Positions 1-8,186 of a stretch of 64,000 nucleotides of DNA are shown one piece after another. The DNA is taken from positions 62,001 to 126,000 of the forward strand of contig NZ_SZNH01000003.1 in the NCBI RefSeq assembly GCF_005869855.1, given 5' to 3'. Position numbers and translations under genes: made by a program. Origin of the DNA: Nostoc sp. PA-18-2419 (GTDB taxonomy: Bacteria > Cyanobacteriota > Cyanobacteriia > Cyanobacteriales > Nostocaceae). Under the pieces are notes generated by a model. The model saw only the letters and a program-made list of their open reading frames with translations. It did not search any database and was not told the origin of the DNA. Every line of letters starts with the position of its first letter. The first letter of the stretch is position 1.

Positions 1-262
1 TTTCTAAGGATTGGATACCGCCACCTACTGTCAATGGAATGAAGACTTGTTCAGCAGTGCGGTAAACAACATCTAAGATAATACCTCGGTCTTCATGAGT
101 GGCTGTAATATCCAGAAATACTAACTCATCGGCACCGGCTTGGTTGTAAACCTTTGCTAGTTCTACCGGATCGCCTGCATCTTGCAAGTTGACAAAATTA
201 ACTCCTTTTACAACCCGCCCCGCCTTCACATCTAAGCACGGTAAGATTCTTTTAGATAACAT
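1..262 (-). CDS. hisF: Imidazole glycerol phosphate synthase cyclase subunit HisF (partial, 5' part)
   Basis: Reading the minus strand from an ATG at 262 gives the HisF N-terminus: [20 protein letters not shown], then a loop carrying [10 protein letters not shown] and TVGGGI. HisF is the (beta/alpha)8 cyclase that, with the glutaminase HisH, turns PRFAR into imidazole glycerol phosphate and AICAR in histidine synthesis. The Asp in CLDV is the known catalytic acid. Only about 87 codons lie in the window; the rest runs off the left edge. It is absent from the ORF track because it has no stop here. The assignment is very firm. Confidence 0.95.
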   Translation of the reverse strand, partial: MLSKRILPCLDVKAGRVVKGVNFVNLQDAGDPVELAKVYNQAGADELVFLDITATHEDRGIILDVVYRTAEQVFIPLTVGGGIQSLE

Positions 263-444
263 AGTAATTTTTGTACTTCTAGGTAATTGGCCGGAATTTA
301 AATTTTAAATTGGCGCGGGTATGCACAAACGAAAATTTTCACAGATATAGAGTATGGGGCATTGTGCATTGGTTATTTCTCCCCCTGCTTCCCCTGCTCC
401 CCCTGCTCCTCCACCCAGTCCCCTAAAAAGTAGATAGCTGAATT

Positions 445-1545
445 ATGGCGATAATCTCCTCGAAAAAACAGCCTCCAGAACCCAATGGAGAACCAAAACA
501 GCGTCGGGAATCGGCGAAAGCAGCATCCACGAACAATATTTTGCAAGCTGAAGCTGCTATTGATGAACAAGACAGACAGGAAGAAAGTATTCGACCGCAG
601 CGATTTGCCGATTACATTGGGCAAAAAGATTTAAAGGATGTACTAGACATTGCCATCAAAGCAGCTAAGTCTCGTGGTGAAGTGCTGGATCACTTGCTGC
701 TATATGGACCGCCAGGATTGGGTAAAACCACAATGGCAATGATTTTAGCATCGGAAATGGAGGTAAATTACAAAATTACCAGTGCCCCAGCGCTGGAACG
801 TCCCCGAGATATTGTCGGGCTACTGGTCAACATGAAACCAGGGGATATCTTATTCGTGGACGAAATTCATCGCCTCTCGCGGATGACAGAAGAAATTCTC
901 TATCCGGCGATGGAAGATTATCGGTTAGATATTACTATTGGTAAGGGTTCAAGCGCTCGGATTAGAAGTTTGCCGTTGTCAAAGTTTACCTTAGTAGGAG
1001 CTACAACCAGGGTAGGTGCTTTAACTTCACCACTGCGCGATCGCTTTGGCTTAGTTCAGAAGCTGCGATTTTATGAAGTTGATGAACTGAGTAAAATTGT
1101 ACTGCGAAGCGCTGAATTACTTAAAACCCCCGTTACAGAAGATGGTGCAGCAGAAATAGCGCGGCGCTCGCGTGGAACACCACGAATTGCTAATAGATTA
1201 CTTAAACGAGTACGTGATTATGCACAAGTAAAATTATCTGGAGAAATTACTGAAAGTGTTGCATCGGAGGCATTGCAACTATTCCAAGTAGACCCGTGTG
1301 GCTTAGATTGGACAGATCGGCAGATGCTCAGTGTAATTATTGAACAATTTAACGGTGGCCCAGTGGGATTAGAAACAATGGCAGCTGCAACAGGTGAAGA
1401 TACCCAAACAATTGAAGAGGTATACGAACCTTACCTGATGCAAATTGGCTATTTAACTAGGACTCCACGTGGGAGGATGGCGACAAAAGCAGCATACAAG
1501 CATTTAGGATTTACGCCGCCTAGCGAACAATTGTCGTTATTGTAA
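445..1545 (+). CDS. ruvB: Holliday junction branch migration helicase RuvB
   Basis: RuvB is the hexameric AAA+ motor that, with RuvA and RuvC, drives branch migration of Holliday junctions in recombination repair. Visible motifs are Walker [10 protein letters not shown] (residues 88-96), Walker [11 protein letters not shown], sensor 1 GATTR, the SPLRDRFG arginine-finger region and a C-terminal winged helix ending in [13 protein letters not shown]. At 366 aa it is longer than enteric RuvB because of a polar N-terminal extension of about 45 residues, which I believe is usual in cyanobacteria. The ATG at 445 opens the ORF. It stands alone between hisF (opposite strand) and a TPR gene. Confidence 0.97.
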   Translation: MAIISSKKQPPEPNGEPKQRRESAKAASTNNILQAEAAIDEQDRQEESIRPQRFADYIGQKDLKDVLDIAIKAAKSRGEVLDHLLLYGPPGLGKTTMAMILASEMEVNYKITSAPALERPRDIVGLLVNMKPGDILFVDEIHRLSRMTEEILYPAMEDYRLDITIGKGSSARIRSLPLSKFTLVGATTRVGALTSPLRDRFGLVQKLRFYEVDELSKIVLRSAELLKTPVTEDGAAEIARRSRGTPRIANRLLKRVRDYAQVKLSGEITESVASEALQLFQVDPCGLDWTDRQMLSVIIEQFNGGPVGLETMAAATGEDTQTIEEVYEPYLMQIGYLTRTPRGRMATKAAYKHLGFTPPSEQLSLL

Positions 1546-1570
1546 TTAGGGAAAATTGGGCAAAGAGGGA

Positions 1571-1690
1571 GTGCTGATTGTTGAGTGTTGACTGTTGAGC
1601 CTCACCAAAGACCTTCTGTTGCTCAAATCAGGAGTTAACAACTAAAAGTTATTCTCCCCCTACCTCCTTATTTCCCCACTCCCCACTCAC
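1571..1690 (+). repeat. Dispersed intergenic repeat, copy 1 (diverged)
   Basis: The ruvB-TPR gap contains GTTGAGTGTTGACTGTTGAG followed by a TTATTCTCC-type, C-rich tail. The same order (TGCTGACTGTTGACTGTTGAG, AGTTATTATTCTCC, then CTGCTCC runs) recurs near 4575, 8085, 34543, 37497 and 59765, the last three in the opposite orientation. This copy is diverged and interrupted. No protein is expected. These look like the short intergenic repeats typical of Nostoc-type genomes. Confidence 0.55.
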
Positions 1691-1705
1691 TTACGGTAAA
1701 CCCAG

Positions 1706-2512
1706 ATGATGAAGTTGATTGGTATTTTTCTCAGTTTGTTACTTGTATTTGGCTGGGGTACACCAGTGATGGCACAATCTCAATTGCCAAACTTTAGTCC
1801 AGAGCAATTAAAACAAGGTGATGAGTGGGCAAATCAGGCTTTTGTCGCTACAAATAAGGGTGATTTTGCCACGGCCGAAACTTACTGGACAAAGATTATT
1901 GAGCAATTTCCCACGAATGCGGGGGCGTGGAGTAACCGAGGAAATTCGCGGGTGAGTCAGAACAAATTACAAGCGGCGCTGGGAGATTACAACAAAGCCA
2001 TAGAACTTGCTCCAAATGCCACCGATCCTTATTTGAATCGCGGTGCTGCGTTGGAAGGGTTGGGAAAATGGCAAGAAGCGATCACAGATTATAATCATGT
2101 CCTAGAATTAGATCCTAACGATGCGATGGCATATAATAATCGCGGTAATGCCAAAGCTGGTTCAGGAAAATGGGATTTGGCGATCGCTGATTATAAAAAA
2201 TCTAATCAGATAGCTCCGAATTTTGCTTTTGCTCGTGCTAACTATGCCCTCGCCCTTTATGAAACTGGTCAAATCGACCAAGCAATCCGGGAAATGCAAA
2301 ATATAGTCCGCAAATATCCCAAATTTGCTGATATGCGTGCTGCTCTCACCGCTGCTTACTGGGTAAATGGAAAGCAAGGGGAAGCTGAAAGTAACTGGGT
2401 GGCTGCTTATGGACTCGATAACCGTTATAAGGACATCAACTGGGTAACAAATATCCGTCGTTGGCCTGCGAGTATGGTAGTGGCTTTAGATAAGTTTCTA
2501 AAACTCCAGTAG
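1706..2512 (+). CDS. Secreted tetratricopeptide-repeat protein
   Basis: The first 23 residues form a signal peptide: two N-terminal Met then Lys, a Leu-rich core and an AxA-type site (PVMA before QSQ). The mature part carries about four to five TPR units from residue 40 to 220, with hallmarks such as AWSNRGNSRVSQNK, PYLNRGAALEGLGKWQEAI and AYNNRGNAKAGSGKWDLAI. TPR arrays are protein-docking scaffolds; location is periplasm or thylakoid lumen. The C-terminal 50 residues (YKDINWVTNIRRWPASMV) are not TPR and look like a conserved cap. No enzymatic motif is visible. The partner is unknown. Confidence 0.8.
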   Translation: MMKLIGIFLSLLLVFGWGTPVMAQSQLPNFSPEQLKQGDEWANQAFVATNKGDFATAETYWTKIIEQFPTNAGAWSNRGNSRVSQNKLQAALGDYNKAIELAPNATDPYLNRGAALEGLGKWQEAITDYNHVLELDPNDAMAYNNRGNAKAGSGKWDLAIADYKKSNQIAPNFAFARANYALALYETGQIDQAIREMQNIVRKYPKFADMRAALTAAYWVNGKQGEAESNWVAAYGLDNRYKDINWVTNIRRWPASMVVALDKFLKLQ

Positions 2513-2548
2513 GCAAGTTATAGCGAAAGTCATCTCAACAAGACTAGA

Positions 2549-5404
2549 TTAGCTAATACTTTGCTTTGCCAACACAGCAGGGCCAGCAGTAACGATTACG
2601 ATTTTATCTGGATGGACTAACTCCCTAGCTGCTTGATTGACTTCCTCAAGGGTGACTTTCTGGATTTTTTGAGTTAAGGAGTATAATTCAACTCTATTTA
2701 GTCCGTAGACTTCATTCATCAAAATTGTATCTGTTAATTCCTCTGGGTTTGCCAAGGAAACATTGTAGTTACCGATGAGGGTGCGTTTAGCTGTTTCTAC
2801 TTCTAGCTGAGTGACGCCTTGTTGACGGATTTGCTGTAATATTTGGCGGGTACTGGCGATCGCTTTGGTGTTATCTTCAGCACTAGTTTGCATCTCAATC
2901 AAAAATGTCCCGGCATTTTTTCCAGCTTGAAAGTAGCTATAAATTCCATAGCTCAAACCTTGGCGATCGCGCACTTCTGTTCCCAGTCTACTAGATAGGG
3001 TATCGCCTCCCAAAATCTGGTTCAGCACTAGAACTGCGTAAAATCGAGGATCGTAACGGTTAATACCTGTGTAACCCATACAAGTTACAGCTTGAGCTTT
3101 ACCTGCTAAGACTCGGCTGACACTGACTATTTTCTCTGGCAATGACACTGTAGGATATTTTAATGTCGGTGCTTGATTGCTAACTTGCCAGTCAGCAAAG
3201 TTGGCTTCAATGAGCGATCGCACTGACTCTAACTCAAAATCTCCCACTACTACTAGCACTGTTGTGTCAGGACGATAATGTTTAGCTTTAAAATCTATCG
3301 CATCCTGGCGTTTAATTCGCTGTAAACTTTCTTCTGTAGGAAAGGAGTTTAGGGGATGTTTTTTTGGGTAAATTGACTGAACAAGTATTCTTCTAGCTAC
3401 TTGTGATGGTTCATCTAATTCTATTTGCAAATCGGTTAGAGTTTGTTGGCGATGCAGTTCTAATTCTTTGACGGGAAATGTACTATTTTTAAGAACATCT
3501 GCCAAAATTTCAATCAGTATTGACAAGTCTGGTGCTAAGCTATCACCTTCAATCTGCACACCTTCTGGGTAGGCTTGAAAATCTAGACATGCACCTCGTT
3601 CTCCCAAGGTTTTGGCGATTGTTAAGACATTTTTAGTTTTTGTACCACTAAGCAAATTTTCTGCGACAAAAGCAGCTAGTCCGGCTTTCTCATCTGAATC
3701 GAATTCCGTCCCAGCTTGAATGTAGCCACTCAGAGTAACAGTAGGAGTGCTAGGATCGGGTAACATCAATAGCCGCAGTCCGTTGTTCAATTTGAATTGC
3801 TGTGGTAATATCTGGGCAATGTTTTCTGTACGAGAGGTTGATGCTCCAGGACTCGCCACCACTTCGCTAACGCCAATGACAGCAACCAACGCATCTGTTA
3901 CCAAATCCACGCTTGGTAAGTACTTCACCACTTCAGCAACATCTACAGGTGCTACAGCAGAGAAATTTTCCATCGTTTGAGTAAAATCTGGTTTATTACC
4001 AAGTTCTGTTGTTTGCTTCTGGGTTGGTTCAAAAAACCCTACTGTACGTGCTTCTGGTGTCAGGTATTTGTTAATTACAGCCATAACATCCATTGGTGTA
4101 ACCAAACGGATAGCTGCTAAATAGCGGTCTGTATAGCGGTAATCATCAGCAGTAGTTTCATCATGACCCAATTGCATTGCTTGAGAAGTGATATCACGGT
4201 TACTCAAAATTACATCTGCTGTTAACTGAGTTTTGGCTCGTTCCACTTCCTCTAATGTCACACCTTTTTTTGCTGCATTGGCGATCGCACTGCTTAGCAC
4301 TGAGTCAATTTTTTTTAAATTTTGTTTAGATGCAGCCGTCACCAATACCTCATACCAGCCAAATTCCCGCAAACTGGTAACGGATGCTGTAACTTCATGA
4401 GCTAAACCTGATTCCACCAACGCTTGATAAAGACGAGAATTCCGTCCCTCAGTCAAAATGTAATCTATCACATCCAGTGCAGGTACATCCGGTTGATTAA
4501 TATCTGGTAACGGATAAACCGCCTGCAACAAGTGCCCTACTCCTGGTTCTCGTAATACTATGGGAGTAGTGTTAGGGGTAGCAGCGCGTTTAGCCTGTGC
4601 TGACTGTTTACTGTTGAGTAAAAAATTATTATTCTCTCCTGTGCTGCTCTGCTCCTGAAGCCCTCTGCTCCTTACCTTTGCATTGCTTTTAATCTCCACT
4701 TCCTGAGGATAGCGAGTTTCCCATTTCCTAACTCCTAACTCCTCAGTTGTGACTCTATTTGGTAATTTGCCAAATACTTCTTTAACAATTTCCAGAGTAT
4801 TTGCCGTTTGAAAATCTCCAACCATTACTAAGACAGCATTATTGGGAGTGTAGAAATTGCGGTAATATTTTTCTACTTGGTCAAGTTCAAATTTTTTGAC
4901 ATCATCTGTAGTGCCACCTACAGGTAATCCATAGGCATGATTGGGAAATACTGCTTGCATTACGGCGCGATTGAGGCGATATTCTGGGCTATTCTCGTAA
5001 CCTTGGAGTTCGGAAATTATTACTCGCTTTTCACTTGCTAGTTGTTCTGCTTCTATCTGGGAATTTTGCATTCTATCAGCTTCCAGCACTAAAAGTGCTT
5101 TGAGTTTGCTTCGTTCCACAGTCCCGTAATATGCTGTTTGGTCATAGCTGGTGAAAGCATTAGAATCACTACCTAAAGCACTAAACAAACGTCCAAATTG
5201 AATCGGACGATTTTTTGTGCCTTTAAACATCATGTGTTCTAATTGATGAGCAATACCATTTACTCCCGCTTCCTCGTTCCGCGAGCCTATTTTATACCAT
5301 ACTTGCACCGTTACCACAGGCGCAGTATGCACTTCCTTTGTGAGGACAATTAGACCATTTTCCAGTACTGTCTTGCAGACGTTTTCTGTCAGTGTTGAGG
5401 GCAT
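2549..5404 (-). CDS. M16 family zinc metallopeptidase, two-domain (active plus inactive half)
   Basis: The N-terminal half has the inverted zinc motif HQLEH (HxxEH) in GIAHQLEHMMFKGT, with the downstream ELQGYE acid expected for the third ligand. The C-terminal half repeats the fold but reads AAFVAENLLSG in place of HxxEH, so it should be a non-catalytic clam-shell half, as in mitochondrial-processing-peptidase-like M16B enzymes. The track's first codon is TTG; the in-frame ATG at 5404 (MPSTLTENV) is the better start, giving 951 aa. I see no signal peptide. A low-complexity segment of about 55 residues between the first two subdomains (near residues 220-280) is made of intergenic-repeat DNA read in frame; see separate entry. 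Substrate unknown. Confidence 0.9.
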   Translation of the reverse strand: MPSTLTENVCKTVLENGLIVLTKEVHTAPVVTVQVWYKIGSRNEEAGVNGIAHQLEHMMFKGTKNRPIQFGRLFSALGSDSNAFTSYDQTAYYGTVERSKLKALLVLEADRMQNSQIEAEQLASEKRVIISELQGYENSPEYRLNRAVMQAVFPNHAYGLPVGGTTDDVKKFELDQVEKYYRNFYTPNNAVLVMVGDFQTANTLEIVKEVFGKLPNRVTTEELGVRKWETRYPQEVEIKSNAKVRSRGLQEQSSTGENNNFLLNSKQSAQAKRAATPNTTPIVLREPGVGHLLQAVYPLPDINQPDVPALDVIDYILTEGRNSRLYQALVESGLAHEVTASVTSLREFGWYEVLVTAASKQNLKKIDSVLSSAIANAAKKGVTLEEVERAKTQLTADVILSNRDITSQAMQLGHDETTADDYRYTDRYLAAIRLVTPMDVMAVINKYLTPEARTVGFFEPTQKQTTELGNKPDFTQTMENFSAVAPVDVAEVVKYLPSVDLVTDALVAVIGVSEVVASPGASTSRTENIAQILPQQFKLNNGLRLLMLPDPSTPTVTLSGYIQAGTEFDSDEKAGLAAFVAENLLSGTKTKNVLTIAKTLGERGACLDFQAYPEGVQIEGDSLAPDLSILIEILADVLKNSTFPVKELELHRQQTLTDLQIELDEPSQVARRILVQSIYPKKHPLNSFPTEESLQRIKRQDAIDFKAKHYRPDTTVLVVVGDFELESVRSLIEANFADWQVSNQAPTLKYPTVSLPEKIVSVSRVLAGKAQAVTCMGYTGINRYDPRFYAVLVLNQILGGDTLSSRLGTEVRDRQGLSYGIYSYFQAGKNAGTFLIEMQTSAEDNTKAIASTRQILQQIRQQGVTQLEVETAKRTLIGNYNVSLANPEELTDTILMNEVYGLNRVELYSLTQKIQKVTLEEVNQAARELVHPDKIVIVTAGPAVLAKQSIS
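4575..4745 (-). repeat. Dispersed repeat copy 2, inserted in frame inside the M16 peptidase gene
   Basis: On the minus strand this part reads GCAGAGGGCTTCAGGAGC, then CACAGGAGAGAATAATAA, ACTCAACAGTAAACAGTCAG and CACAGGCT. That matches, block by block, the intergenic sequence at about 59772-59840 (GCAGAGGGGCTTCAGGTGCA, CACAGGAGAAAATAATAA, GTCAACAGTCAACACTGGCT). It is followed by a doubled GAGTTAG heptamer at 4731-4745. In the protein it encodes a Ser/Gln/Asn-rich linker (GLQEQSSTGENNN, LLNSKQSAQAKRAA). The frame stays open through the insert and the conserved M16 fold resumes at REPGVGHLLQAVY. Confidence 0.75.
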
Positions 5405-5629
5405 TATTATTTTTATTAGCAAGCAAAACTTGTATTTTTATTTATATGTAAATTAAAACTATTTTCATTTATTTCAACCCAAATCTTGTGTAGGGGTACA
5501 GTAATATTCACTAGTGTCAATTTAATTTTTGAAAAAACTTAAGACTTTAAAAATCAAAGTAGATTATTACAGTTCAGCAACAATTAAGAAAAAGAATATA
5601 TTAGCAATAAAATTTATTAAAAAGTTAAA

Positions 5630-6058
5630 TTATGGCAGTTTTGCTAAAACACGAATAAATTCCAGAGGTAAGCCGTCAGTATCGGCGATAAAAACAACTT
5701 CGTAAATGCGATCGCCTATTTGCTGTTGTGTTGGTTCTAATAACACCTTTAATGGTTGTAATTCTTCTATTTTTAATACACGTTCTTGTAAACTTGTCAA
5801 CCAGCTAGGTAAATCTGCCACAATCTCAGTTAAATCGAATGAAAGATGATAATATCCGACATAATGCTCATCAGCAAATGCGTCTGGGGCTGGTTTTGGT
5901 TCAGGGATTTGGATCAGTTCAATTCTGCCACCTAATCCTTCCATCCAGCAAGCTAAGGTGTAGCCTGTAGTGAAGCGTTCTGAAATTGTAAATCCTAAAT
6001 GTTCGTAGAAAGCGATCGCTCGATGAATATTCGCTGTCCGAATAGAAGCGTGGTGCAT
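5630..6058 (-). CDS. VOC (glyoxalase/bleomycin-resistance) fold protein
   Basis: This 142-aa protein begins HHASIRTANIHRAIAFYEHL, the usual start of a vicinal-oxygen-chelate module (metal-binding His, then FYEHLGF). It continues with GRIELIQ and a YHLSFD strand holding the second His, and ends DTDGLPLEFIRV, where the Glu is the expected metal ligand. One chain thus supplies two beta-alpha-beta-beta-beta units. Family members include glyoxalase I, dioxygenases and antibiotic-binding proteins; nothing here chooses between them. It stands alone, with repeat-rich DNA upstream. Confidence 0.8.
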   Translation of the reverse strand: MHHASIRTANIHRAIAFYEHLGFTISERFTTGYTLACWMEGLGGRIELIQIPEPKPAPDAFADEHYVGYYHLSFDLTEIVADLPSWLTSLQERVLKIEELQPLKVLLEPTQQQIGDRIYEVVFIADTDGLPLEFIRVLAKLP

Positions 6059-6102
6059 ATTTGTTCTCAGTCCTTGGTCATTTGTCAGTTGTCCTTTGCT
6101 GT

Positions 6103-6138
6103 AAAGTTATGATGAGGGATTTGGCTGGTCATAACTTT
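6103..6138. repeat. Inverted repeat and short tandem repeats between VOC and TIGR02652 genes
   Basis: AAAGTTATGA (6103-6112) and TCATAACTTT (6129-6138) form a perfect 10-bp stem around a 16-nt loop. It is flanked by degenerate heptamers of the AATGACC/AATGACT type (around 6165-6210). There is no T-run after the stem on either strand, so a simple terminator is not supported; it fits the intergenic repeat DNA seen elsewhere in the window. Confidence 0.6.
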
Positions 6139-6215
6139 ATACTTTGTCCTTCGTTATTCACTAATGACTAATACTTCGGGTTCGCTCAGTACAAGTGACA
6201 AATGACCAATGACCA

Positions 6216-6728
6216 TTACTCAAATAACCTGAAATAAGGGTAGCGCACAGGGACACCAGGTTCTTTTTCCAAGTCAAAATTGATTACTTCCCAGCAGGGA
6301 TCTTCTGGAGGATCGGGACTAAACTCTACAGGTAAACCGTACAATCGCGCAGCTGTTGCTTCTGGCTGTCCAGACCGCCAAGGTGTACTGCGTTCTAAGT
6401 AGCCACTCATCAATTCCTGATAGCGTCGAGCAATAATTACTCGTGTTGCTCGATAGCCTTGGGTATACAGCTTGTCTAACGCTTCATGAATTTCAAACCG
6501 GATACCATCAGGATGAGTATGCTGTCTATACCATTCATTATTCCACCGCCGCCAATGACGCCCTGATTGCAAATGGATTAGCTCTCCATTTTTCGGGTTA
6601 GCTTCAAAAGCGCCATGACGCGGACATAAATAGGTATCTGTTAGTGTCAACGCCGGAATAGTCTGCCGACAGTGGGGACACTGTATTTCAGGGCCAAATA
6701 TTGGGTACTGCAAGCCTGGATTCATCAT
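6216..6728 (-). CDS. TIGR02652 family zinc-ribbon-like protein (cyanobacterial, unknown role)
   Basis: The 170-aa product starts MMNPGLQYPIFGPEIQCPHC and has a CPHC...CPRHG pair of Cys motifs within the first 40 residues, which looks like a small zinc ribbon. The middle is rich in Trp/Arg (GRHWRRWNNEWYRQHTH), followed by RATRVIIARRYQELM. I recognise it as the conserved cyanobacterial family TIGR02652. No function is known to me. The zinc finding is an inference from Cys spacing. It is transcribed away from the gamma-carbonic-anhydrase gene. Confidence 0.7.
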   Translation of the reverse strand: MMNPGLQYPIFGPEIQCPHCRQTIPALTLTDTYLCPRHGAFEANPKNGELIHLQSGRHWRRWNNEWYRQHTHPDGIRFEIHEALDKLYTQGYRATRVIIARRYQELMSGYLERSTPWRSGQPEATAARLYGLPVEFSPDPPEDPCWEVINFDLEKEPGVPVRYPYFRLFE

Positions 6729-7029
6729 GAAGTGCGTACAAACATAATTTTGTCTTTACCAGCACTAAACACTAGTAGGTTGGGTTATACACTTCGGCTC
6801 CGCCACTTTGGGATATTTACTCACTGCAAGCTCAACAAATAAATCCTGGGTCGTGAGTTTTAAGTTTTGCATGAAGAACTCTCCTTCAACTCAACACTCA
6901 TCGGTACTTCGTTAAGCAACTCAGTACTCCTGAATCTAGAGGCTTGACGCTGTGATATCCTGGTTGTGCAACCAGCCTCAAAGGTTGGAGTTTCTCCAGT
7001 GTTCCTGGGTACCATACTAATATTCTATC
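6729..7029. other. Divergent intergenic region, 301 bp
   Basis: This region separates the TIGR02652 gene (minus) from the gamma-carbonic-anhydrase gene (plus), so it should hold promoters for both. Near 6776 it has GTAGGTTGGGTT, the same end sequence as the MITE-like element at 16897, but no matching second end, so at most half an element remains. I saw no convincing -35/-10 pair. Confidence 0.4.
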
Positions 7030-7557
7030 GTGTCTACCGCTTCTTACTGGACATCTGTCGATTTTTCTCAAGCTGCCTTCATTGCAGCCAATGCTGTTGT
7101 TATTGGTTCGGTAAACATAGCACCCAAAGTGAGCATTTGGTATGGAGCAGTGGTTAGGGGAGATGTTGAACGCATTGAAATTGGCGAATGCACGAATATT
7201 CAGGACGGGGCAATTTTACATTGCGATCCTGGTTTTCCCACAATCATAGAAGATCATGTGACGATAGGGCATCGTGCTGTGGTACATTCGGCTTACATTG
7301 AGCGTGGAAGTTTAATCGGTATTGGGGCAGTGATTTTAGACGGTGTACGAGTGGGTACTGGTAGTATTATTGGCGCTGGTGCAGTGGTAACTAAAAATGT
7401 ACCTCCCTTATCTTTGATAGTCGGCATTCCTGGCAAAGTACAACGTCAAGTAACAGAAGTTGAAGCCGCTGAACTTATCGAACACGCTAAGCGTTACGAG
7501 AAGTTAGCTTTAGTTCATGCAGGTAAAGGTACTGATATTGGCTTTGGTAAGGCTTAG
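7030..7557 (+). CDS. Gamma-class carbonic anhydrase family hexapeptide protein
   Basis: This 175-aa protein is a left-handed beta-helix built from hexapeptide repeats (IGSVNIAPKVSIWYGAVVRG, IGIGAVILDGVRVGTGS, IGAGAVVTKNV). His64 (ILHCD), His81 and His86 (IGHRAVVH) sit at the spacing of the three zinc ligands of gamma-carbonic anhydrases. A C-terminal helix follows, as in YrdA/PaaY-type trimers. It may interconvert CO2 and bicarbonate, but many relatives are inactive or acyl-binding; it lacks the RbcS-like repeats of CcmM. The start is GTG at 7030. No ccm genes are nearby. Confidence 0.8.
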   Translation: MSTASYWTSVDFSQAAFIAANAVVIGSVNIAPKVSIWYGAVVRGDVERIEIGECTNIQDGAILHCDPGFPTIIEDHVTIGHRAVVHSAYIERGSLIGIGAVILDGVRVGTGSIIGAGAVVTKNVPPLSLIVGIPGKVQRQVTEVEAAELIEHAKRYEKLALVHAGKGTDIGFGKA

Positions 7558-7876
7558 CAGTGGGAGATGTGATTCGACTATGCGGTAGTTAAATCTCGAC
7601 TTCGCTCGATTTTTACCTAGTCAAAACTCACCAACCCAAAGATGAGAAAAATGTTAACAGAGGAGAGAATAATAACTCTTCACTTAAAAACAGCAAGTGC
7701 GTTGCGTATTTTCCCCCATAGAAGCAACTGGGTCTCAACACTTAACATTAGCCCTTTAATTAATAATTTAAACATTCTTTACATATCAATTGGGAAAAAT
7801 TGCCCACTTCAGCTAAAAATAAAAATGAGAGAAGTTGACAAAACTTTAATTTCTACTTAAAAGAGGGGTTCTAGAT
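7558..7876. other. Intergenic region before psbY, 319 bp
   Basis: Just after the gamma-carbonic-anhydrase gene the DNA reads AATCTCGACTTCGCTCGATT, a short TCGA-based hairpin followed by T's at about 7592-7614. This could end its transcript. The rest should carry the psbY promoter. The 72-aa ORF at 7642-7860 in the track looks random and I leave it out. Confidence 0.4.
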
Positions 7877-8002
7877 ATGGATATCGATTTCCGTTTAGCT
7901 ATCGTTTTAGCACCAGTTGCTATTGCTGCTGGCTGGGCAGTATTTAATATTGGTGCTGTGGCTTTAAGGCAAATTCAAGGCTTTTTAGATAGGGAAGCCT
8001 AA
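7877..8002 (+). CDS. psbY: Photosystem II protein Y (PsbY)
   Basis: A 41-codon ORF, too short for the track, starts ATG at 7877 ([13 protein letters not shown]) and ends [10 protein letters not shown]. It has one membrane span ([20 protein letters not shown]) and the conserved GWAVFNIG and LRQIQGFL stretches of PsbY. PsbY is a single-helix subunit at the edge of photosystem II near cytochrome b559 in the thylakoid membrane. A strong hairpin follows 25 bp after the stop. The gene looks monocistronic. Confidence 0.93.
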   Translation: MDIDFRLAIVLAPVAIAAGWAVFNIGAVALRQIQGFLDREA

Positions 8003-8027
8003 ATTAGGCTTAATATCATTATTTTCC

Positions 8028-8065
8028 AACCGACTGTTTCTCTTTACTAGGACAGTCGGTTTTAT
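8028..8065 (+). terminator. Rho-independent terminator of psbY
   Basis: AACCGACTGT (8028-8037) and ACAGTCGGTT (8052-8061) form a perfect 10-bp stem with a 14-nt loop, directly followed by a short run of T's (TTTTATT). It lies 25 bp after the psbY stop codon. Confidence 0.88.
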
Positions 8066-8084
8066 TCATAGCGAGCATTGGAAG

Positions 8085-8180
8085 TGCGGAGTGAGGAGTT
8101 ATTCTGCTCCTAAAGCCCTTTTGCTCCCCATTTCCCTATTACCCCTTATCCCCACAGGGGGCCCACCTTCCCCATTTACT
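8085..8180 (+). repeat. Dispersed repeat copy 3 (partial), just upstream of folC
   Basis: GAGGAGTTATTCTGCTCCTA, then AAGCCCTTTTGCTCCCCATT, matches the AGTTATTATTCTCC...CTGAAGCCCTCTGCTCC block of the family (compare the plus strand at 4625-4672). It is open in the folC frame, which makes the track's folC ORF look 32 codons too long. Confidence 0.55.
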
Positions 8181-8186
8181 CTTCCC

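Noticed and set aside
373-624. 83-aa minus-strand ORF over the ruvB start
   Set aside because: Shadow of the ruvB 5' end and a C-rich repeat; no protein features.
7642-7860. 72-aa plus-strand ORF before psbY
   Set aside because: No motif, biased to AT codons, and it covers the region where the psbY promoter should be. It looks like chance.
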